Positions 35,909 through 45,459 of a stretch of 64,000 bases of DNA are shown here, one piece after another (the stretch's first letter is position 1; each line of letters starts with the position of its first letter). Location: assembly GCA_903839875.1 (NCBI GenBank), contig CAIMDZ010000018.1, forward strand, positions 18,793-82,792, read 5' to 3'. The DNA is from an uncultured Bacteroidota bacterium (GTDB taxonomy: Bacteria; Bacteroidota; Bacteroidia; Chitinophagales; Chitinophagaceae). A program made the position numbers and the translations under genes. Under the pieces are notes generated by a model. It did no database searches, was not told the DNA's origin, and saw nothing but the letters and a program-made list of their open reading frames with translations.

Positions 35909-37744
35909 ATGTGCGGAATAGCGTGCTGCTTAGGCAAAGACAAAGAGGAGGGAGCAAAGTTCGGATTACATTCAGTGGCCTTGTTGAAACACAGAGGCCC
36001 TGACGACAATGGTATTTATAATGATGATGATGTTACCCTAAGCCATACAAGATTATCAATTTTGGAATTATCCCAATTGGGTCACCAGCCAATGGTTTCG
36101 TCCTGCGGCAGGTATGTGATCGTCTACAACGGGGAAATATACAATCACCTGGAACTTAGAAAAAGATATTTATCCAGACATCGTTTTAAAGGCCACTCTG
36201 ATACAGAAACCATTTTGGAACTCTTCAGGCTGCAAAAGGAGAAAATGCAGGAGGAAATGGTTGGTATGTGGTCTATTATTATTTGGGATAAGGAAGAGAA
36301 AAAATTATTTATCAGCAGGTCCCGCCTGGGACAAAAACCATTATATATAAGGCGTTACGGCAAATCATGGCTCCTGGCCAGTGAGATAAAGCCCTTACTT
36401 TCTGAAAATGAATTTACATCATTTGATCCAACATCTGTTGTAGAATACCTTGCATTGGGTAATTACGGGCACTTAGGTATTCACACATTTTTCAACGACA
36501 TCCGGCAATTCCCGGAAGGATCGTATGCATGGCTAACGCATGAACAAACAACTTTAGAACCATTAAAATTCTGGAAACTCCCCGACATTAAATACAAAGA
36601 CAAGGTTCCTTTTGACAAGTCGGTGAGAAATGAATTACATGATATTATAGTAGAGGCAGTATTATCTGAAACATTGTCTGATGTACCAATCGGCATAACC
36701 CTTTCCGGCGGAGTGGACTCATCTATTATTGCAGGTATACTGGCGTCCTACTACGACAAGGAAACCCATATTTTTACCGCGCAGTCTCCAAACAGCAGCT
36801 ATGATGAAACAAAGTATGTAGATGCAGTGCTTAACAAATATCCCAACAGTAATTTTATAATTCACCGTGCTAATCTGAATGAACTTTCACTAAAAGAAAA
36901 CCTTGATAAATACATTAAGATCCAGGAAGAACCATTCGGGGATCCATCCATCATCGCCCATGGTTTTTTAATGAGTATGGCCTCCACGGCGGGCATTAAG
37001 GTTATCCTGAACGGACAAGGAGCAGACGAATTATTTTTTGGTTACAACAATATGGCCCAGGCTATATTATCCTACCAGTTCAGATCGTTACAGGTTAAAA
37101 AATTCAGTAAAAACCTGAATGCAATGAAATTGGGTAGTGGTTACTTTTTCAGAACCTTACTCAAATCTTTTTTACCCGGACTCGAATTTGATCTGAGAAC
37201 CAAATCGCGAATAAAAAGAAGGGAGATAATCCGGCCAGAATTATTAAACAGTGTGGACAATAAACTGGTAACCCTTTACAAATACAACAACATATACGAT
37301 GTATGGCAGGAGTCTATGTATGGAGTACATATTCCACACTTAGTGCACTACGACGACAGGAATGCAATGGCCTACAGTATTGAAGGCCGGATGCCTTTTC
37401 TTGACCATAGGATCGCTGAATTTGTAGCAAGGATAAGACCCGACGATTTCCTTAAGAAAGGTATGAGAAAATACATTTTACGGGAGTCATGCAGGCAATA
37501 CATTCCGGATAAGGTTTATAACAGGAAAGACAAAATAGGCTTTTATACCCCCCTTGTAAATATGTTGTGTAAAGATGAAAATTGGGTACTTTCCCATTTT
37601 GGTAAAAGCGGATTTCTGACTACTGCCCATGTTAACGAACTATCAAATAAGCTAAAATCAAAAACACTGACAATTAATGATGCTTTGCATATCTGGAGAA
37701 GTATTTCAATGGATATATGGATGAAAGAATTTAAGGTTCACTAA
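35909..37744 (+). CDS. asnB: Asparagine synthase (glutamine-hydrolysing)
   Basis: 611 residues. Cys2 of MCGIACCLG is the amidotransferase nucleophile; KHRGPDDNGIY and YNGEIYNHLELR complete the class II glutaminase domain (about 1-190). The ATP-pyrophosphatase domain has the SGGVDSS P-loop at about 267-273. The family normally makes asparagine. Members in polysaccharide clusters, as here between a glycosyltransferase and an FkbM gene, often amidate sugar carboxyl groups instead, and that is plausible for this one. ATG at 35909 starts directly at the obligatory Met-Cys. Confidence 0.93.
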   Translation: MCGIACCLGKDKEEGAKFGLHSVALLKHRGPDDNGIYNDDDVTLSHTRLSILELSQLGHQPMVSSCGRYVIVYNGEIYNHLELRKRYLSRHRFKGHSDTETILELFRLQKEKMQEEMVGMWSIIIWDKEEKKLFISRSRLGQKPLYIRRYGKSWLLASEIKPLLSENEFTSFDPTSVVEYLALGNYGHLGIHTFFNDIRQFPEGSYAWLTHEQTTLEPLKFWKLPDIKYKDKVPFDKSVRNELHDIIVEAVLSETLSDVPIGITLSGGVDSSIIAGILASYYDKETHIFTAQSPNSSYDETKYVDAVLNKYPNSNFIIHRANLNELSLKENLDKYIKIQEEPFGDPSIIAHGFLMSMASTAGIKVILNGQGADELFFGYNNMAQAILSYQFRSLQVKKFSKNLNAMKLGSGYFFRTLLKSFLPGLEFDLRTKSRIKRREIIRPELLNSVDNKLVTLYKYNNIYDVWQESMYGVHIPHLVHYDDRNAMAYSIEGRMPFLDHRIAEFVARIRPDDFLKKGMRKYILRESCRQYIPDKVYNRKDKIGFYTPLVNMLCKDENWVLSHFGKSGFLTTAHVNELSNKLKSKTLTINDALHIWRSISMDIWMKEFKVH

Positions 37745-37780
37745 TGCACTTTTTTGAACTGGCTTATTAATTAATATCCC

Positions 37781-38635
37781 ATGCCGTTAACATTCAATAA
37801 AGAACTAACAAAACTGAACAGGGCAAAATCTATCATGGCCTTATTTCCGGGTCGTGCACGATTCAGGATTGCGAAAGCTCTTTATGATTACCAGTCTCAA
37901 AACATTCATGGAATTGACCTGGTTGTTCCTTTGCAGGAAAACGGATTGGTATGTTTCATAAACACAAAAGACCTGATAGGCTGGAAGATTTTCTTTTTCG
38001 GTGAATATGAAGCAGCTACTAACAGGATCCTGGCTGAATACATTAAAAGTGATGACGTTGTTATTGAAGCAGGCGCTAACATGGGCAGCGAAACACTATT
38101 GATATCCAGGCTGGCAACTACCGGGCATGTATATGGATTTGAACCGAATCCATATGTATTCGAAAGGTTAAAAATTAATGTTTCTATAAATGAGCTTAAA
38201 AACGTTGAAGTATATGATCAGGCCTTAGGCGAAAAAGACTGTACCGTTCAATTCAATATTTACCCCAAAGATTTTTGTAATTCAGGAATGTCGAGTAAGT
38301 ATATGGAAACCTCCCAGACCAGGAAAATTGAGGTTATCCAGAAAACGCTTGACTCATTTGTAATGGAACATAACCTCCCGAAAGTTGATTTTATTAAAAT
38401 GGATATACAAGGCGCTGAAATGGATATGCTGACCGGTGCGCAAAACACTATTTCCACGCACAAACCAACTATTTTTACAGAAGCATGCCGGCCTTATAAC
38501 GATACAATTGCCCTTTATGGAATACTAAAAGGTTATGGATATGAGGTCTGTCTTATTTGTGAAAAGAATATTACACCAATGAATTCTGTTGCTGAAATAA
38601 AAGACGGAAACTGGCTGGCCATTTACAAAAAATGA
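37781..38635 (+). CDS. FkbM family methyltransferase
   Basis: 284 residues. SAM-binding fold: VIEAGANMGSETLLISRL (motif I), VYGFEPNPYVFERLKINV, and the FkbM-typical VDFIKMDIQGAEMDML in the middle of the domain, then PTIFTEACRPYND. FkbM enzymes O-methylate hydroxyl groups on glycans or natural products. Its place in the cluster suggests a sugar of the exported polysaccharide. A second FkbM gene (41784) is not closely similar. Family call is firm, substrate unknown. Confidence 0.88.
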   Translation: MPLTFNKELTKLNRAKSIMALFPGRARFRIAKALYDYQSQNIHGIDLVVPLQENGLVCFINTKDLIGWKIFFFGEYEAATNRILAEYIKSDDVVIEAGANMGSETLLISRLATTGHVYGFEPNPYVFERLKINVSINELKNVEVYDQALGEKDCTVQFNIYPKDFCNSGMSSKYMETSQTRKIEVIQKTLDSFVMEHNLPKVDFIKMDIQGAEMDMLTGAQNTISTHKPTIFTEACRPYNDTIALYGILKGYGYEVCLICEKNITPMNSVAEIKDGNWLAIYKK

Positions 38636-38668
38636 ATTATTTACATTGAGCCTGTTAATTGATTATAA

Positions 38669-39988
38669 ATGCTGAATATCGTATTTCTGTTCCTTTATGT
38701 TATACTATCCGGTTTTCTATCGGGAGCGGAATTATTTATTTTGCTTACTGTTCATTTCATTATTTGCGTCATTGTCCATTTAAGGAAGAAAATTGCAATT
38801 ACACCCGTGTTCATATTCTACCTGGGGGTAATAATTGTTAATATAGCAAATGTAAGCCTCATCAGCCAGGTGGAGAATCACCATATAACCACTTATACCT
38901 ATATTGTACCAAAATACATTAATCAGGCAGCACTGATATGGTGTATCTCAAGTACACTTTGTGTTATCGGCTATCAACTTACTATTAAAAAAAGTCTCCC
39001 GGCCATTGATGTTGAGATCAGGAAAAAGAAGACCCTTCAAAACCTTTTTTGGATCTTATTTATCGCCAATATACTTACCATCATCGGTTTCGGGATGTTG
39101 ACAAAGGGTGGTAACCAGTTCGCCAAGATCTTTGGCTTATTGAATTCTATCGGCATATTATTTTATGCACGTCTTTGGGCTAAGGGAAAGAACAGAACCT
39201 ATAGAATGTACGCCATTCTTCTTTATGTGGTTGAAACCTATATTGCATTGACGTCATCATTTTTAAGGTTCGAATTAATTCTTCCTACCTTTTACCTGTT
39301 TGCAGGTTATTTCATTGGCAAGGGTAATCTAAAATATATTTTCAGTTACCGCATTATTCCATTAGTGGCAATTCTTGTTTTTTATTCAAGTGTTTTCTCA
39401 ACGCTTCAGCATAACAGATCGAATTTCATTTCTGTATTTACCGGTGGGGATGACGAGGAGGAAAGAGAAGAACCCAGGGAAAAACAGGGTGAAAATTCAG
39501 GGGCACTGCTAAACAGGAGCGCTAACCTGGCCCAGATAACCAATGTGGTAAACCTGGTAGAAAAAAATGGACTCTATAGCGGCGCTGCTTCTGCACCAAT
39601 GATCACGGCATTGGTGCCCAGGGTACTATGGCCTGAAAAACCGCTGATACAGCTTGGCGCATGGTTTGCACTGGAAATAGGTGTAGGTTCCAAAACCTCA
39701 ATGGGTACTGCAAACAATTCTATTAATATGACTGTGGCAGGACAACTATACCTGGATTTCGGATGGATAGGGGTGGTTCTGGGCAGCTTTCTTTTCGGGG
39801 CCTTCCTGGCAATCCTGTGGAACGCAACCAGGTTTTATTCATCCGAATTCAATCTTACCGGCACTATTTTTGGAGGCTACCTGTTCCTGCTTTCCATTGG
39901 TAGTTATGCCGACCTTCAAGTAGTAATCACCCTTTTATCTACTTACCTGATTTTCTTATTTATCAAAAAAATATCAAAGGCAAAATGA
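38669..39988 (+). CDS. O-antigen/polysaccharide polymerase-like membrane protein (Wzy-type)
   Basis: 439 residues, about ten to eleven hydrophobic spans. A large acidic loop (about 262-275, GDDEEEREEPREK) and a periplasmic-type segment SAPMITALVPRVLWPEKP come before the last spans. This topology is that of Wzy/oligosaccharide-repeat polymerases, which have almost no sequence motifs; the call therefore leans on topology and neighbours. It would join lipid-linked repeat units at the outer face of the inner membrane. The stop overlaps the next start by 4 bp. No flippase (Wzx) gene is present in this window. Confidence 0.75.
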   Translation: MLNIVFLFLYVILSGFLSGAELFILLTVHFIICVIVHLRKKIAITPVFIFYLGVIIVNIANVSLISQVENHHITTYTYIVPKYINQAALIWCISSTLCVIGYQLTIKKSLPAIDVEIRKKKTLQNLFWILFIANILTIIGFGMLTKGGNQFAKIFGLLNSIGILFYARLWAKGKNRTYRMYAILLYVVETYIALTSSFLRFELILPTFYLFAGYFIGKGNLKYIFSYRIIPLVAILVFYSSVFSTLQHNRSNFISVFTGGDDEEEREEPREKQGENSGALLNRSANLAQITNVVNLVEKNGLYSGAASAPMITALVPRVLWPEKPLIQLGAWFALEIGVGSKTSMGTANNSINMTVAGQLYLDFGWIGVVLGSFLFGAFLAILWNATRFYSSEFNLTGTIFGGYLFLLSIGSYADLQVVITLLSTYLIFLFIKKISKAK

Positions 39989-41019
39989 GAATACTGGCGA
40001 TCGGCCCATTATGGAGGGGAAGTAATGCAGGCGGATTGTTTCGCGCACTGAGCAGGCAGGGATGCCTTTTAGAGGTGCTCGATGAGTTTTATTACCTAAG
40101 TCTGCAAACCAAAACCAAATCTACCAAGGTGCTTGAGCGCATCATCAGGCCATTACAGGAAAAGGAATTCAATAAAGCAATCAGGAAGAAAACAGAGCTT
40201 TTCTCCCCGGATGTGGTTTTTGTATACAAAGGCGCTTTTGTACAACCACAGACCCTGCAGTTTGCAAAACAACAAAAATGCAAACTAGTGCTTTTCTACC
40301 CCGATGTAAGTATGACTGCCCATGGTACCAATATTCCAAAATCCATCCCGCTTTATGACCTTATTTTCACCACCAAAACCTTTGGTATTAAAGATATGGA
40401 GGCGACGTATGGCGTAAAGAACACCCTTTTTATTCCTCATGGTTTTGATCCGGAGATACACAGAAAATTAACAATCAGCGAAACAGACAAAACAAAATTC
40501 GGCTGCGATGTTTCTTTCATCGGTACATGGTCACCTAAGAAGGAACAATGGCTTACTGTACTCAAAAATGCATGCCCGGACATAAACCTTAAGATATGGG
40601 GTGAGCAATGGTTTAAGTCCACAACTGCTGCATTAACTTCATCTATCCAATTTACAGGAGTGGTAGGCGACCTGTATGCTATAGCAATACAATGCTCAAA
40701 AATAAACCTGGGTATTCTGTCAGAACGTGTAGCGGGTTCATCTTCGGGGGACCTTATAACTTCCCGCACATTTCACATACCCGGTTCTTCCGGTTTTATG
40801 CTGCATGAACGCAACGAAGAATCTGTACTTTATTTTAAGGAAAATGAAGAAGCAGGATTCTTTGGTGATGCTGAAGAAATGGCAAAGCAGGTAAAATATT
40901 TCCTGGGAAACGATTCCCTGCGTAACAATATTCAATCTGCGGGTTATGAAAGAGCCCTAAAAGATCACTCGCTCGATGAACGGGCGAAGGTTGTGATTGC
41001 ACGCATAAATGAATCATAG
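39985..41019 (+). CDS. CgeB-like glycosyltransferase
   Basis: 344 residues. It opens with MRILAIGPLWRGSNAGGLFRAL and has PDVVFVYKGAFV, then DVSFIGTWSPKKEQWL. The donor-binding end contains TSRTFHIPGSSGFMLHERNEES with the R-x-F/H-E-x-x-A/P-x-x-G arrangement of CgeB-type (GT group 1, PF13524-like) enzymes. Coupled to the polymerase gene by a 4-bp overlap (ATGA). It is the last gene of the cluster. The call is good at family level; the donor sugar is unknown. Confidence 0.82.
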   Translation: MRILAIGPLWRGSNAGGLFRALSRQGCLLEVLDEFYYLSLQTKTKSTKVLERIIRPLQEKEFNKAIRKKTELFSPDVVFVYKGAFVQPQTLQFAKQQKCKLVLFYPDVSMTAHGTNIPKSIPLYDLIFTTKTFGIKDMEATYGVKNTLFIPHGFDPEIHRKLTISETDKTKFGCDVSFIGTWSPKKEQWLTVLKNACPDINLKIWGEQWFKSTTAALTSSIQFTGVVGDLYAIAIQCSKINLGILSERVAGSSSGDLITSRTFHIPGSSGFMLHERNEESVLYFKENEEAGFFGDAEEMAKQVKYFLGNDSLRNNIQSAGYERALKDHSLDERAKVVIARINES

Positions 41020-41027
41020 CATACCTG

Positions 41028-41627
41028 CTACCTAAAATTCATCACCAGACCCATACCTGCACCACCGGGTACTACAACAGGCCGCACGTGGAGGCTAATA
41101 TCCCGGGAAATATCAAAGTTCTTCAGGTGGGCCGATGTGATCGCGTCTATTACCTGAAGACAATACCCGATAGCGCTGAACAATACTGTAAGGTCGAGAT
41201 ATTTGCTATAGTCATTCTGGAGCTGCTGAAGCTGGTCGCTACTATATTTTTTTACATACTCATCAGTAGGATAAGGATTATTTATCCTGCCTATGTAGGC
41301 CTTGCGATAAGATTGGTATTTGTTAAGATTATTGGTAAAAAAATAACCGGCAACACCAATACCAACGTAGACTACAGGAATTTTCCAGTATTCCCTGTTA
41401 TACAACTGCCCCAGGCCAGGCACAATAGATGAATACAACCCGGCTTTCTTCGGATTGGGTTGAAAACGTTCATGTTTTGTAATCAATGGGGTAGTTTGTT
41501 GTCTTGTACGGTAATCCGTAGTATCAATACCTGGCATTGCTACACTGTCCGGCACTGCCTGTGCAGTACAATGAAATGCAGGTAGAAATGCCATTACAAC
41601 CAGCAAAACAGAAACCATCCTCTTCAT
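41028..41627 (-). CDS. DUF5683 protein
   Basis: 199 residues with a signal peptide (ending FHCTAQ). The DUF5683 core is clear: KKAGLYSSIVPGLGQLYNREYWKIPVVYVGIG, one membrane span (about 85-105) and a terminal beta-like stretch RPVVVPGGAGMGLVMNFR. The family is widespread in Bacteroidota and usually sits at the envelope; no biochemical role is established that I know. Convergent with the polysaccharide cluster, stop codons 8 bp apart. A TAACTTTG box lies 34 nt upstream of the ATG. Confidence 0.82.
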   Translation of the reverse strand: MKRMVSVLLVVMAFLPAFHCTAQAVPDSVAMPGIDTTDYRTRQQTTPLITKHERFQPNPKKAGLYSSIVPGLGQLYNREYWKIPVVYVGIGVAGYFFTNNLNKYQSYRKAYIGRINNPYPTDEYVKKYSSDQLQQLQNDYSKYLDLTVLFSAIGYCLQVIDAITSAHLKNFDISRDISLHVRPVVVPGGAGMGLVMNFR

Positions 41628-41661
41628 TAATGTATTCGATTTAGTACCATCGTAAACGACA

Positions 41662-41669
41662 CAAAGTTA
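41662..41669 (-). promoter_or_regulatory. Candidate -7 box of the DUF5683 gene
   Basis: Minus-strand TAACTTTG (TAnnTTTG), 34 nt upstream of the ATG. Confidence 0.45.
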
Positions 41670-41783
41670 GTTTAATTGTCAGAATATAATTTACACCCGG
41701 AAGTTTGGTATTTTGTGCCCTGATAATTTTACCTTTATTCCCATCCTTTACTTTTAAAAACCAGCCGGAATAAATATTTCATA

Positions 41784-42665
41784 ATGCTTTTATTTTCTAT
41801 CCTTAAGTTCATTACCAACCATCCATTGAACCGAAATAATAAGTTTGGTGCTGTAATGCGTTTTATCAGGTGGCAGATTAATATCCGGCTCAATCCCTAT
41901 CCTGTTATTTACCCTTTCACAGCAAAGGCGCTCCTGATTATAAATAAGGGTATGTCGGGGGCTACAAGCAACCTTTATTGCGGATTGCATGAATTCAATG
42001 ATATGGGGTTCCTGCTGCACTTCCTGCGAGCGGATGATTTGTTTGCAGATATAGGCGCCAATATAGGCAGCTATACGGTTCTTTCTGCCGCCCATATAGG
42101 CGCACAAACTATTTCTGTTGAGCCTGTTCCGGCAACTTATTCACACCTAATGCGCAACATAGGCATCAACCAGGTGGGCGACCATGTTCAACCACTCAAT
42201 GTTGCACTCGGCGCACAGGCAGGCTTTGTGGAATTTACCAGTACACTCGGTTCTACAAACCATGTGGCTATAAGCGGGGACAAAGACAAAATCAGGGTAG
42301 AGATGCGTACACTGGATGATATTTTAGTGGGGCGGAAGACACCCGCATTGTTGAAAATAGATGTGGAAGGGTTTGAAACAGAGGTGATCAACGGGGCTAA
42401 AAATGTGCTTGCGGATTCAGGACTTAAAGCCATAATTATAGAACTTAACGGATCAGGTAAGCGGTATGGCTACGATGAAAGAAAGATACATGAAACTTTT
42501 CTGGCCGCTGGTCTGGAGCCTTACCTCTATGACCCAATGACACGCACGTTAACCAAAGCCGGAACATTTGGATTTCATAATACTATTTATATAAGAGACA
42601 TTGATTTTGTTACTGAGCGGGTAAGTGGGGCAGAGAAGTTAACGGTTCATGGAATTTCTTTTTAA
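41784..42665 (+). CDS. FkbM family methyltransferase
   Basis: 293 residues. Motif I is LFADIGANIGSYTVLSAAHIG; then ISVEPVPATYSHLMRNI and PALLKIDVEGFETEVINGA, the FkbM signature. The C-terminal part (LEPYLYDPMTRTLTKAG) is typical. Stand-alone gene, divergent from the DUF5683 gene, 765 bp past the polysaccharide cluster. It may act on the same glycan, but this is inference. Family call is firm. Confidence 0.88.
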   Translation: MLLFSILKFITNHPLNRNNKFGAVMRFIRWQINIRLNPYPVIYPFTAKALLIINKGMSGATSNLYCGLHEFNDMGFLLHFLRADDLFADIGANIGSYTVLSAAHIGAQTISVEPVPATYSHLMRNIGINQVGDHVQPLNVALGAQAGFVEFTSTLGSTNHVAISGDKDKIRVEMRTLDDILVGRKTPALLKIDVEGFETEVINGAKNVLADSGLKAIIIELNGSGKRYGYDERKIHETFLAAGLEPYLYDPMTRTLTKAGTFGFHNTIYIRDIDFVTERVSGAEKLTVHGISF

Positions 42666-42928
42666 TTTTTTCCGTTTTTTTTTATAAGGGAAATAATTTG
42701 TTGAAATGTACCTCCATCCCCTTGCCGAGCCAGCAAGAAAACCGGAGCGGGATTGGTGAAAAAGGCTCTGATTAATACAGAATTCAACCATATAATTAAA
42801 AATCATCACTTCACTGTAGCTTCATTGAATTACTTTATTCATTCATAGTAAATCGTAATGACGGGAATCATTGTAGTTAATTTTTAAAGTACGAACTTTG
42901 CGGCAACATTTAAAAAATATATCAAAAC

Positions 42929-43486
42929 ATGGCTAACAATTTTATTACAGTGGGATCTAAATTCCCGGAATTCAACAAGAAATCTGTAGTAGCTCTTGAG
43001 AAGGGTAAAGAATTTAAGAACATCAGCAATAAGGACATTGATGGAAAATGGGCAGTGATGTTCTGGTGGCCGAAGGATTTCACCTTTGTATGCCCGACAG
43101 AGATAGCGGAGTTCAATAAGAATTACACCAACTTCACAGACCGCGATACGGTATTACTGGGCGCGTCTACAGATAACGAATATGTGCACCATGCATGGCG
43201 CAGAGACCACAAAGACCTTCATGACCTGAAGTTCCCCATGATAGCAGATACCTCTAAAAGCCTGGCTGAAGAATTAGGTATACTTTCTGAAGAGGAAAAA
43301 GTAGCTTACCGGGCAACTTACATCATTGACCCCGAAGGCATAGTTCGCTGGGTATGCATCAACGACCTGAATGTGGGCCGCAATGTAACTGAAGTATTGC
43401 GTGTGCTGGACGCCCTGCAGACTGATGAGCTTTGCCCATGTAACTGGTCGAAAGGCGAAGAAACACTGGTTGCGGCAGTAGGATAG
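42929..43486 (+). CDS. ahpC: Peroxiredoxin (AhpC/Prx1-type)
   Basis: 185 residues. Peroxidatic Cys55 in DFTFVCPTEI with the preceding P-x3-T/C environment and Arg in the ATYIIDPEG-V-R segment. The C-terminus has LCPCNW with Cys169 and Cys171, so it is a 2-Cys enzyme with a CPC end. It reduces H2O2 and organic peroxides in the cytosol. The gene 118 bp downstream is an AhpD-like protein with a CxxC, a natural candidate to recycle it. A weak -7-like string (GAACTTTG) lies about 30 nt upstream. Confidence 0.94.
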   Translation: MANNFITVGSKFPEFNKKSVVALEKGKEFKNISNKDIDGKWAVMFWWPKDFTFVCPTEIAEFNKNYTNFTDRDTVLLGASTDNEYVHHAWRRDHKDLHDLKFPMIADTSKSLAEELGILSEEEKVAYRATYIIDPEGIVRWVCINDLNVGRNVTEVLRVLDALQTDELCPCNWSKGEETLVAAVG

Positions 43487-43502
43487 GTTTTTCAGCTGAC
43501 TG

Positions 43503-43534
43503 GTTGACTAGTTGATAGGTTGACTAATTGATAA
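43503..43534. repeat. Octamer repeat, reverse orientation, four units
   Basis: GTTGACTA-GTTGATAG-GTTGACTA-ATTGATAA is the reverse complement of the TATCAACY octamer found at 27417, 44295 and 57237. It lies just past the ahpC stop. Confidence 0.75.
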
Positions 43535-43604
43535 GTAGGGAGTTAACGGTATTTTGGCAGTTTGCAGGATGGCCTGCAAACTGCTTTTTTCAAATTGTGA
43601 ATCA

Positions 43605-44195
43605 ATGGAAACAGTTATAGTAAATGAAACGGTAGTAACCCTTCTGCAGGATCTGGGCATTGACCCTTCTTACAGCAGCAAAAGCCTTACAGCATTAGCT
43701 GCTGTGAATAGCAAGTACCTGAGAGACCTGAAGCTGAATGTTTCAACCACCATAGGCAGTGGCAAGCTTACACGTAAGGAGGCACTCATGCTGGCGCTCG
43801 CAGTGGCGGTTAATGAAAAGAATGATACCCTGATAACCGCGTTTGAAAATCTGTCGCGGAAGGAAGGCGCGACTGATGAGGAGATTGGTGAAACTCATGC
43901 CATCACCTCTCTGATGAATACCAATAATATTTTTTACAGGTTCAGGCACTTTATGCATAATGTGGAGTTCTATAATAAACAACCGGCAGGCCTGCGCATG
44001 AGCATCATGATGACACCGGTTATGGGGAAGCAGCTTTTTGAATTGATGAGTTTAGTGATATCCGCAGTAAATGGATGCGAGCAATGTGTGACATCGCACG
44101 AGCATTCTGTTAAAGAACAGGGGGCTGATGAACATCGTATCTATGATGCTATCAGGCTGGGCGCAGTGATTAAGAGTTTGTGTGTGGTGATATGA
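43605..44195 (+). CDS. ahpD: AhpD-like alkylhydroperoxidase
   Basis: 196 residues from the ATG at 43605 (METVIVNETVV); an open frame begins 17 codons earlier. The carboxymuconolactone decarboxylase-fold, all-helical chain carries Cys158-x-x-Cys161 in NGCEQCVTSHEHSV with the His165/His167 pair that completes the AhpD proton relay. AhpD enzymes reduce disulfides of AhpC through lipoyl partners in mycobacteria. The neighbouring ahpC supports the same role here. Good confidence in the fold and motif, moderate in the exact partner. Confidence 0.85.
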   Translation: METVIVNETVVTLLQDLGIDPSYSSKSLTALAAVNSKYLRDLKLNVSTTIGSGKLTRKEALMLALAVAVNEKNDTLITAFENLSRKEGATDEEIGETHAITSLMNTNNIFYRFRHFMHNVEFYNKQPAGLRMSIMMTPVMGKQLFELMSLVISAVNGCEQCVTSHEHSVKEQGADEHRIYDAIRLGAVIKSLCVVI

Positions 44196-44212
44196 AGACC
44201 TGAAGCCCCTGA

Positions 44213-44226
44213 CCTCTAAAGGGGAA
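44213..44226. repeat. Small GC-rich hairpin after ahpD
   Basis: CCCCT...AGGGG around a short loop, 18 bp after the ahpD stop. It resembles a decayed member of the CTCCCC/GGGGAG palindrome family and may end ahpCD transcription. Confidence 0.4.
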
Positions 44227-44294
44227 CCACGCATTTAGCTTTAGATGTAGCTCTCATCTGTAGCTAATAATTTTTAGCTGAATTGATTTTCTTC

Positions 44295-44423
44295 TATCAA
44301 CCTATCAACCAAAAAAACTTATCAACCTATCAACTTATCAATTTATCAACCTATCAACCTATCAACCTATCAACTTATCAACTTATCAACTTGTCAACCT
44401 ATCAACCAATCAACTCACCAACT
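44295..44423. repeat. Octamer repeat (TATCAACY), about 15 units
   Basis: An array of 8-bp units TATCAACC/TATCAACT with few variants, interrupted once by A7CT. Its end covers the stop codon and last codons of the 44410-45264 kinase gene. The longest of four such arrays in the window. Confidence 0.9.
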
Positions 44424-45264
44424 TCTTGTAGTAATGGATGAGCCCTTCCATCGGAGATTTCTCTATTTTGCCCATGTCCAGTTCGTATTGGTTGCAAAGG
44501 TTATTGAGGACATCTTTGAACTCGTAGGCTATAGAACCTGAGAAATTCAGGGGTAGATTCCATGTCTTGCGGTGTTTGAGGATGCTGGTATGAAAAAAGT
44601 CATTGAGGCAGTCTTCAATAATGTTCTCAACCATATAATGCCCGCGATTTTCTTTAAGCAAAGATACAAATGACGCAAGATATCTGTTTGGATTTGGCTG
44701 GTGATAGAGGGTGTTGATGATTTCGCGTATATCATTTCCGAACCGCATTTCGAAACCCATCTTCAATTCAGCATCAAAAGTTCCATAGGCGTAATATTGA
44801 AGTATACGTTTCCCCATATAGTTACCGCCACCTTCATCACCTGCTATATAACCTAATGATGGCCGTTGCTCTTTTATTTTGTTGCCATCCCAATAGCAAC
44901 TGGCGCTGCCTGTACCGAGTATGCAAACCACTCCTGGCTTATCGCCGCAAAGAGCCTTGCAGGCAGCCATCATATCGCCTTGTACTTCCGTTTTCTTTAT
45001 CCCGAAATGTGCTTTGAGAATTTCCGCCAGGAACTTTTGCTTTTCCGGATTTGCGGCGCCTGCGCCGAAATAATGAAGATGGTCGGCTTTATATTTTTTG
45101 TTGTCCCAGGGCAATTCATTCACGAGCATTGCTACAATTGCATCCTTGCCCTGGATGTATGGATTAATACCCTGGGTACTGAAATGCAAAGGTTTTTTGC
45201 CTTTCCGTAAAAGGCACCAGTCGGTTTTTGTGGAGCCGCTATCAGCAATCAGGTAAGAAGCCAT
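44410..45264 (-). CDS. BadF/BadG-type kinase, probable N-acetylglucosamine kinase
   Basis: 284 residues from the ATG at 45264. ASKHA-fold kinase: phosphate-1 loop IADSGSTKTDW, phosphate-2 loop CILGTGSASCYWDG, and GYIAGDEGGGNYMGKRIL, which is characteristic of the eukaryote-like NAGK/BadF group. It probably phosphorylates N-acetylglucosamine or a similar amino sugar, as in peptidoglycan recycling. The stop codon lies inside an octamer microsatellite (44295-44423), so the last residues could drift. Single gene, no partner. Confidence 0.85.
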   Translation of the reverse strand: MASYLIADSGSTKTDWCLLRKGKKPLHFSTQGINPYIQGKDAIVAMLVNELPWDNKKYKADHLHYFGAGAANPEKQKFLAEILKAHFGIKKTEVQGDMMAACKALCGDKPGVVCILGTGSASCYWDGNKIKEQRPSLGYIAGDEGGGNYMGKRILQYYAYGTFDAELKMGFEMRFGNDIREIINTLYHQPNPNRYLASFVSLLKENRGHYMVENIIEDCLNDFFHTSILKHRKTWNLPLNFSGSIAYEFKDVLNNLCNQYELDMGKIEKSPMEGLIHYYKKLVS

Positions 45265-45459
45265 AACTTTTAATAATAAACAAATATGCAATAATAAAAG
45301 TCAATTTCCTAATGTATTTGCACTGATTTTCGTCAGTCAAATGTCATGATGCCCGGGGCAACTGGTGGCAATGCCTCTTTCTGGCATTTGAGTGTTTCAT
45401 TACTACGAGCTTTCTTTAAACGAAAACTGAAAAGTAAGCGAGGGCGTGTTACATCACAA

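Noticed and set aside
44295..44423. CRISPR array
   Set aside because: Units are 8 bp with no spacers, and no cas genes are present. It is a microsatellite.
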